Below, in pieces: positions 56,462 to 64,000 of a stretch of 64,000 bases of DNA. Numbering within the stretch: position 1 is the first letter of the stretch; the number at the start of each line of letters is the position of its first letter. The notes below the pieces were generated by a model that was given only the letters and a program-made list of their open reading frames with translations, did not search any database and was not told the DNA's origin. The DNA comes from Silurus meridionalis (Eukaryota; Chordata; Actinopteri; Siluriformes; Siluridae), in contig NC_060911.1 of the NCBI RefSeq assembly GCF_014805685.1, positions 6,686,212 to 6,750,211 on the forward strand, given 5' to 3'. The position numbers were made by a program, and so were the translations under genes.

Positions 56462-57199
56462 CACATGAATATTATTGTTATTAAGTGTTTATAACAGACA
56501 CATATCCAGCTTTGGGGTTGAGGAGATTGAAAGATCAGAGAGACATCTCTCATCACAGACCGGTATCTCATGCAGTAAAAATGAATGTACGAATAAAAGC
56601 AACCCAATGAGCACAATTTAATAAATCTCCTTTCACTGCAGCCACAGCTTCACTGCCTGCATCTCATCTCAAGCAGTAGCATCAGTGTTAAACTCATAAA
56701 ATCACGCTGGGGTTACTGTGCATGCATTACAGTTTTCCTAGGGATTTGAAATGAAGGCAAATTGTTTGTTTGTTCATACAAATCCTACAGGATAGAAAAC
56801 GTGAAAGTACAAATGGTTCATGAAAAAGCTTAACGACTCTTTGGAACTGTTATGGTTGACCTTTTCTCACAATGTCCAGCTGTTCTTAAAAAGTCCATTT
56901 TCTAAAGGTCTTTTTAAGTATATCTACAACCAAATAAATTTCTTATTCAATGTTAGCCATAGCGGGATAATAAAAAAAAACAGTTATTTAATCCACAGAA
57001 ATGTTTGAGCTTGTGCAGTTTGCTACAGATGCAGTTTCTCTATTGTTTCTGATTAGTGCGCACTGACCATCCACTCATAGGACATAAAAATGCTAACGTT
57101 AGATGCTACAAGATGCTAGCCGTTTTATGCTACAAGAGCCCACAGTGCTGAGTGCGAAGGGCTTACGGTAACACGTGATGTGACCACTCAAATCTAATT

Positions 57200-58150
57200 G
57201 GATAGAAACTCTAATCAAAACTTACACTCCAGGAAGGAGTTAATACACCTGGGCATGGAATTCACCAGAGCTGCACAGGTTGTTGGTGGGATCCTCTTCC
57301 ACTCCTCCATAATGACATCACTGAGCTGCTGGATGTTAGACACATGGAGCTCCTCCACTTTCCGCTTGAGGCCCACAGGTGCCTAAGTCTATTCAGGTCT
57401 ATAGACTTACTTGGCCACTCAATCAACTTTAAACTTCAGCTTCCTCAGCAAGGCAGTTGCCATCCTGGTGGTGTGTTTGGGGTTGTATTTCTCATCAGAG
57501 CACAGGACATGGTTTCAGTAACTCAGGTTAATCGACAGGTTGTCTTTAGCAAACTGTTTCTGGGCTTTCTTGTGAGCCAGCTTCAGAAGAGGGTTTCTTC
57601 TGGGACAATGGCCATGCAAACCGACTTGTTACAACGTGTAGCGTATGGTCTGAGCCCTGATTAGCAAACCTGCTTCTGCAACCTCTAAAGCAATGCTAGC
57701 AGCACTCATGAGTCTGTTTTTTTAAGTAACTTTTGCACCTGACGCATAGCATGAAGACACGACTTCTTTGATCGACCCTTGAGAGTCCTGTTCTGATTAG
57801 AACCCGTCTTGGAAAACCTTTGCATGACCCTGAACACCGCACTGTAACTCAGTTTCAGGGTGTTACTGATCCTCTTATAGCCTTGGCCATATATGTGAAG
57901 AGCAACAATTCTAATTGTCAATGGAGACTCTTCACCATGAGGCACCATGTTAAACATACAGTAATCAGTATGAAAGAATTGTACTCAAAACACCACATTT
58001 TAACTGCTCTAATACAAGATACACACATTTTTACGATCCTGTCAAGCAGACGAAAACATTAAGATTATTAGAACAGGCATAGACGCACAGTACAGCTGTT
58101 ATTACTGAGGGGGTACTCACTTTTTTGCAAGTTATTTTGCCAATAATGGC
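57200..58150 (-). mobile_element. Tc1-family transposon relic, internally deleted
   Basis: On the minus strand the 5' end reads gagtacccccgtcagtaata-like sequence followed by the transposase start at 57957. The 3' part retains the ggatcccaccaacaacctgtg block and ttccatgcccaggtgtatta near 57240, equivalent to the last part of the coding region. The middle, including the first catalytic Asp, is mostly deleted. It is a different Tc1 family from those at 11535 and 43982. Confidence 0.8.
57706..57957 (-). pseudogene. Tc1 transposase pseudogene (N-terminal helix-turn-helix)
   Basis: The open frame starts MFNMVPHGEESPLTIRIVAL and continues YGQGYKRISNTLKLSYSAVF and RVMQRFSKTGSNQNRT. This is the DNA-binding helix-turn-helix part of a Tc1 transposase, whose full length is about 340 residues. 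The frame stops after 83 codons at what should be the link to the catalytic domain. The true start is probably the Met at the fourth codon (MVPHGEES), as in relatives. Confidence 0.85.
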
Positions 58151-58203
58151 TGCATGTTGAGTTATTTTCAGAATACAGTAGATTTATACTGCTGTTCAAG
58201 CTG

Positions 58204-58205
<2 letters not shown>

Positions 58206-58282
<77 letters not shown>
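58206..58282. repeat. (TA)n microsatellite
   Basis: About 38 TA units at the edge of the Tc1 relic. Confidence 0.97.
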
Positions 58283-58287
<5 letters not shown>

Positions 58288-61200
58288 AATATATACAGTA
58301 TATACATTATATTAATAAGTTAAAGCTACATAAGGTCATAATCAACCACCATAATATATTTATTTAAGCTAAAAGCTTTTTGTTGTTTTTTTTATATAAC
58401 TACCCCTCGCTCTGCCGGTTCACCCTTACGCCAAATGTCACAAAAATGCTGTGAATGTATAAAGAAGCAGTTTTATGCTGGATGTTTTATTCCTCCTACA
58501 CTATCTCCTCTATAACAGGGTTTTAGCTTAATGGTACTCTTCGACCATAACCTGTGTGAGCTCTGTGTGAGGATATGTAGACTGTAAACATGAACACAAC
58601 CGCCTCTGTCTTGACTTATTTTGTCTCAAACTCTCTCTGTTTTGGCCTCTGACATCAAAACTGTCAGATTCAAGTTTTTTTTTTTCCACATTCTCGCGTA
58701 CACGTGTTTAAGACTGAATGGGAGGCTGCATCGCCGGAATTGACAGGAAGGGAAAAAAAAGGTGTGCTGTGAAGTGTTTTCTTGGCGAGTTCAGATTTGC
58801 AGGGGAGACTCTCGTGCTTGTGGTGAAGAGCGGAGAAAACACTCCCGTTCCCCTAATCAATTACCGTCCCGGCGCTCTCACCCTGCCGCAATCAATGCCT
58901 CTGTTTACACACCCAGCAGCTGCTGCTCTATCATTTCTCTTCGTTTCTCTGTAATTCCCTCTCTTTAATCCAGCACAGTCAAACTAGTGATGCAGCACAG
59001 GCTAGTCAGGTGAACAAAGTGACGCATGCGCCGTCCTCTGCGCAGAGTGCGCTGACAATCATTTGTACTCAGGCAATTAACTGTCCCTGACCACCCATGT
59101 GAAATAAACCATCTTGCTGACAGCAAACTGATGTGTTTATACACTGTGTCAGAGCTTAGCGGCTACCGATATTGGAATTACTGCGAGTAGGGTTGCATAG
59201 ATTCTGATACTGGTATTTTGCACTCAGAAATATAAACTGCTCCCATTCCAGCATCCAGTGTCATGTGATGCATATGTGACAAAAGCCAAGTGTAAGCTGT
59301 CGTGCTAATGAACAGACGACTCCAAATGACGACAATCTGGCCATATTTCACTATTAATGATGGCAATAAAAGCAAAGCAGACTGCAAACTGTGCTCTATG
59401 CAAATATCTAGAGGAGGATCTACAGCATCTTTCTTACAATCTAAGTAATATGATGAAACATATTCATGGTATATAAAGATTATGTTTAATAGAGAGACAG
59501 AGGGTCGCCTTATGTGAGAGAAAAGTTCATTCTGCAAACACTGAGCCCTGACACATTTTCACCTTGGATATCAGCATTATATTAATTATGCATTTATTGC
59601 AGTTGCACGGTATAAACACCAGGGGACCCAAACTTTGCAATTTAATTCAAGGTAAAATGTACATTGTACAATATATATCTTATATACATATATATATATT
59701 ATTATTATTATTATTATTTTTATTTTTTTTGGAAGAAGAGCAGCAGAGAATTTCAAATTTTAAGTTGAAAATGTTGAGTATTAAAAAAAAAAAAACTCAC
59801 TTTGTTCAAGAATAAAACACAGACGATTACAAGAAGAAACCTCACACATTACGAGAAATAAAATTGAAAGTTTTGTTTAAAACTCAAGAATTTGAGGGGA
59901 GGGTTTCTACCAAGGAAGAAAACCTGATTCGGATTCTAAATTCTTCTACCTGATTCTAGATTCTTCTACCTGATTCTTCTACCAAGGAAGAAAACCGCAT
60001 ATACACTTTGAGATTGTGCAGACTTCACTTGTTTTGCATTATGCCTGGAGTGAAACATCTAATCAAATTTAACTTTTCCCTTGAATTAAGCAACAAAGAA
60101 ATACTGAAATTTTAGCTATTTTATCACAAGATCATTTTATCAGTTTGAAACTTGAGGATTTTCTCATAAATATATGATGTTTTTTTCTCAGGAATGTGCA
60201 TTTTGTTTTTTCTCAATATTCTGTTTTAAACTTGGAAATCCTGAGTTTTAATCTCCCTGCTCGTCTCCTTCCGATTCATTTCTGTTTAAATCCCATATTG
60301 GCTGTAACATGCCGTCGTAACATTGCACTGGTCGCATGTTTATAATGTTTCATCCGATAGCCTGATAGCTGTAGATTGCATTGAGCAGAACACCTGCACA
60401 GCCATGATAGCAGTTAAAACGGCTTTTCAATATCTTCAAAATCAACAGAGGCTACTAAAAACAGACATTGTAGCCGACTTTGGAGCTCTTTTCCTGCTAG
60501 AACTCTGCTTTAGTCAATCAGTTTTCAAGCCGCCAGATTTACACAGGCCCAAATTGTATACTAATTTGCATAGTCATAGTTTTTCTGCTAATATTTCTCC
60601 TGAGAATGATATATCACCCTGCAAGTACCAAAAAAATGCACTTATATGTACTGTCTTAAAAAAAGGATATTGGTTTAACTGTCAGCTTGTCAGAACTGAA
60701 GTCTTTTCTAAGTGAATTCATGCTTCCACACATTAAACCAAATCATTATTATAAATACAGCCCACTTTTTTTGTGAAGAAAATCTGTCTGCTGTGCATGT
60801 GCTATCTGCAGTGGCTGTGAAATATAGATGTTGTTGCAGTCAATCAATAATTCATCGGCCTGTGCTGCCTGCACTGTTCGCATCCTCAGACATCCTTCTT
60901 CACATCATGTATTTATGGACAGCACCTCACACTCCATGTGCTGAGCTTTGCTTCACTGCAAAGGCTGTCTTCATGTACGACGATCTGTATTTTTAATTTT
61001 TTTTTTGCACGTGGGTGTAGCTTGTCATTACAGTGTTGTTGACAATAGTCAGCTGCTTGAAATATCATCCTTGAAAGGACCATATGGGCTCAAACTTTTT
61101 TTGTTTTTAGTAAAGACTAGCAAGCATGATGCAACTGATTGAGGTGCAAAAAAAAAAACAGCTTTGGATACGGAGATGTAGAGAGCGCCGCTATCAGAAT

Positions 61201-61494
61201 GGTGCAACTGATTGGAGCAAAAGCTTTAGACCTGGTTACATCTCTGGGGGCGCCGGCATTGTGTAGCTGAATCTCTGTGAATTTTACAGAAATCTTATTT
61301 ATATGGCTTCTTGTAAAAACACTAGGAACAATCTCAGAAAGATTGAATGCCAGATGGGAACATACAATACCCCGAACGGGACACCAGTCCACTGCACATT
61401 TGGATGTTTATTTATACTTAGCATGAATTATGCTACAAGTTTGTTGATGTAATATAACTATTACCATTCTCAATAAATTACACACTATACCCTA

Positions 61495-61745
61495 TGGATG
61501 AAAAAATTGGGACACCTCGTTTTTCCAGCCATATGTGTTTTTTCCTCAAACTGTGACCACTGAATTTGCAGACACACAATTGTACAGAATGGATGTGGAT
61601 GTGGTAGCATTCAATTTCCCTTCCCTAGCATTCAATCTTCCTAGGATTCCCCACGATCCATGAAGAAATGGTTTACATTCGTTGGAGTGGAAGATCTTAA
61701 GTAGCCTGCTATAGAGCTCTGACATCTATAGAGCTCTGCCATCAC
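61495..61745 (+). mobile_element. Tc1/mariner-type relic
   Basis: It begins gatgaaaaaattgggacacc, then tttccagccatatgtgtttt, and later gttggagtggaagatcttaa with cctgctatagagctctgaca. The last 20 bp block (atagagctctg) is duplicated. Only the 5' half of the family pattern remains. Confidence 0.65.
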
Positions 61746-61994
61746 GTTTATTATAACATCAAAAGAAAACTACACGTGTTAATGAGCTTTGAGTAAACTA
61801 CTCACAACCTCGTTGCACAGCTTTTGTTCCTGAGAAGAGACATAGGAATCATTCATACCCAGCACTTCACTACATCTATAAAACAAGGCTTTCAATTTGT
61901 TTCTCAGTACAATAACACCTCAAAATCATTATAGTATAATTGAACATATTATGAAGTTCCTGGTTAATTCCTGAGCTCTGATTACTGTCTGTCA

Positions 61995-62235
61995 AGTCAA
62001 GTTTATTTCTATAGCACTTTTCACAATGGATAGTGTCTCAAAGCAGCTTTACAGAAATTAACAGTTAAGGTGAGCAATGTGTGTTTATCCCTGATGAGCA
62101 GCCATGGCGACTGGGGCATGGAAAAACTCCCTTAGATGTAATGAGGATGAAACCTTGAGAGGAACCAGACTCAAAAGGGAACCCATCCTCATTTGGGTGA
62201 CATCAAGAGTGTGATTATAGTCTTTAAAACTAAGC
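61995..62235 (-). repeat. L2-type LINE 3' tail
   Basis: Minus-strand copy of the 54880-55197 tail: atcacactcttgatgtcacc, tcatttgggtgacatcaa on the plus strand, the ccatggcgactgg block and the terminus agtgctatagaaataaactt then gacttgac. About 240 bp are retained. Confidence 0.8.
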
Positions 62236-62420
62236 CATAATTCAAAATTTTAAAAAAGTTTCTGAAAACGTTTCTGAGAAAGACAGAGTCAATAAATTAA
62301 CAATAGTATACACATTCTGGCTCCTAATCGTTGATTGTTATAAGTGTTTGCATTCAATTTGTAGTTTTAGCTCCAAAGTAGAGTCCAAACTTGCTTAGCC
62401 ACAGAGAAAGTGCTTTTTCA

Positions 62421-62660
62421 AAGGCTATGTCTACATTAATTTGGATAAATTTAAAAATGGCGTTTTCCTCACTGAAATGTTTAAAAACGTGTACATACTT
62501 GTACTGCACATAATTACAGACTAAAAGCCGAGTTTTCAAATGTATCCATTTTAAAGAGTGTTTTCAAATAGCTACATTTTTATTGACAAAAAACGCTATT
62601 TCATTTTTTTTAATTTATTTATTATTTTTTACAAAAACTTATTAGTATGGACATGGCCTA
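62421..62660. mobile_element. Possible hAT-type MITE
   Basis: The left end ggctatgtctacattaattt and the reverse complement of the right end aggccatgtccatactaata are inverted repeats of about 20 bp. The inner arms (gcgttttcctcact; aaaacgctatttc) are also complementary in part. No coding sequence. Confidence 0.6.
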
Positions 62661-63198
62661 AGTAGACATTGTTATTGCTAAAGTTTTTTTAATCTTCTTT
62701 AGAGGAATATGGTAATATGAATGTTCCCCCAACGAGTGTTTTTTTTTTTTTTTTTATTATAATTTTTTTTATCAGCATTGAAAATTAGGAAAAAGAAAAA
62801 AAAAAAACGTTGACACTTTTACAAAGTCATGACCAGCACAATCAATACACCCTGGTGTTGAGAAGATCCTGTTCCTTCTGTGCCTGTGTGTAAACTTTCT
62901 TCTTACAGGTCAGGACCTGATCGAAGCCATGACCCTCTAACATTTAAAGATTCAGGACAAGCAGGACAAACTTGGCTGTGGGTTCCTTTTCTTCTGTTTG
63001 CCTGCTCTTTGCTTTTTATATTGTTTTTGTTTAACTAAAAAAGAACTTTAATATTTACCTACGATTTTTAATGTCTCTTTTATTTAAAAAATAATAATTT
63101 TATCTTTAATCATTTTTATTTCCCTGATATTCTCTACTTCTACATGTAGCACTTTTACACAATTATGCAGATTTTTTAATAAATAATTTAGATATTAA

Positions 63199-63199
<1 letters not shown>

Positions 63200-63245
<46 letters not shown>
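63200..63245. repeat. (AAT)n microsatellite
   Basis: About 15 AAT units. Confidence 0.97.
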
Positions 63246-63246
<1 letters not shown>

Positions 63247-64000
63247 CTATTTAATAAGCAAACTCATATGAATGATTGTTAGGTTTCAGGAGAAAATGAG
63301 CACCGAATCGAATTTCTTCACACAAAAGCTTTTTTTATCTGTAGCAGTTAATAATAACACAGCAAATTTCACAACACAATTGTTCCTCCGCAGTCACTGA
63401 ATTTCATTTGGCATACAGTGAAAGAAAAAAAAAAGAAATGTATATGAACGTGCAAAATGAATTACTGTTCTGTTCTGTGTTTGTTCCTGCTTTCAATTTG
63501 TTTTCGATTGCAAAAGCAGCAGAATTGCTCGGGTTGAGCTGAAAATGACTGTCATTTACAGAATTCATGCAATGTTTAGGAAATTGTCTGAAGTAAATTT
63601 TTTGTCATCAGCAGATTTGCAGCAATTTGTTAATAATGTGATGAACATCATTTTCAGCTCAGTGGCAGGATGGAGGTTTTTTTTTATTTTAATCTAACCC
63701 ACCCAGGAAACAGTATGAACCTTTGAGACCTGAATAGCATGATGAAGTGCAGGAGAGGGCTTTTTAACATGCATGCTGTGGCGTCTCGGCCTTTTCTGAC
63801 TCGAGATTATGCTCTATTAAAAGCAATTTGCGGCGAATGAGGTGATGTTTTGATTCAAGGCCTCAAAGGATCGGGGATGGTTTAGGTATAAAAAAAAAAA
63901 AAAAAAAAAAAGGGGACAAACAAAACAGAACATGACCTCTGTATAAATGAAGGGCAAGACATGAGGTACCACACATAGATGGAGGCTGAGTAAAAGAAAG

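Larger units (their letters stand above)
50581..64000. other. Large intron upstream of exon A, running off the window
   Basis: At least 13.4 kb without a recognisable latrophilin exon. It holds a pogo-like MITE (50887-51169), Tc1-type relics (51260-51545, 55365-55825, 57200-58150 and 61495-61745), an L2 LINE fragment (53905-55197), an L2 tail (61995-62235), a possible hAT MITE (62421-62660) and microsatellites. Intervals 52040-53800, 55830-57190, 58320-61490 and 62670-64000 show no mobile element that I can name. Confidence 0.8.

Overview
This window is vertebrate genomic DNA, most likely from a teleost fish. It is AT-rich and mostly non-coding, and is full of dinucleotide and tetranucleotide microsatellites, decayed Tc1/mariner, hAT and pogo-like DNA transposons, L2-type LINE tails and a tRNA-derived SINE. 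That repeat mix is typical of ray-finned fish. An otophysan such as a catfish or characin is possible, but this cannot be proved from the window.

One protein-coding gene is supported: an adhesion GPCR of the latrophilin family, read on the minus strand. Ten consecutive exons lie between 50580 and 4216, all with GT donors and AG acceptors and compatible phases. Their lengths (184, 123, 206, 177, 210, 221, 67, 92, 169 and 126 nt) sum to 1575 nt, exactly 525 codons with no internal stop. In order they encode most of the GAIN domain, the GPS autoproteolysis site with its tethered agonist, all seven transmembrane helices and the first part of the cytoplasmic tail. The tail sequence after TM7 points to the ADGRL3 (latrophilin-3) paralogue. 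The lectin, olfactomedin and hormone-receptor exons would lie above 64000, and the remaining tail exons below 1.

Layout by region: 1-4215 is the intron (or gene 3' part) after the last visible exon, with a hAT relic holding a nested L2 tail. 4216-5352 holds two exons and a Tc1 relic. 5353-19305 is a 14-kb intron with a Tc1 element, a SINE nested in another repeat and two worn-down minisatellites. 19306-21747 holds three exons. 21748-27338 is an intron with a 16-bp minisatellite and a pogo-like MITE carrying a 58-bp tandem array. 27339-27548 is the TM1-TM2 exon. 27549-38534 is an intron dominated by simple repeats. 38535-45422 holds the GPS exon and two GAIN exons, with a cluster of MITEs between the last two. 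45423-50396 is an intron filled largely by a very old 45-bp minisatellite. 50397-50580 is the first visible exon. 50581-64000 is a large intron with an L2 LINE fragment, another Tc1 relic and a conserved-looking stretch near its end.

I found no second gene, no CRISPR array and no functional RNA gene. The most interesting material is structural: several degenerate tandem arrays that are easily missed, at least four nested-transposon stratigraphies, and microsatellites placed against splice sites of the receptor gene.
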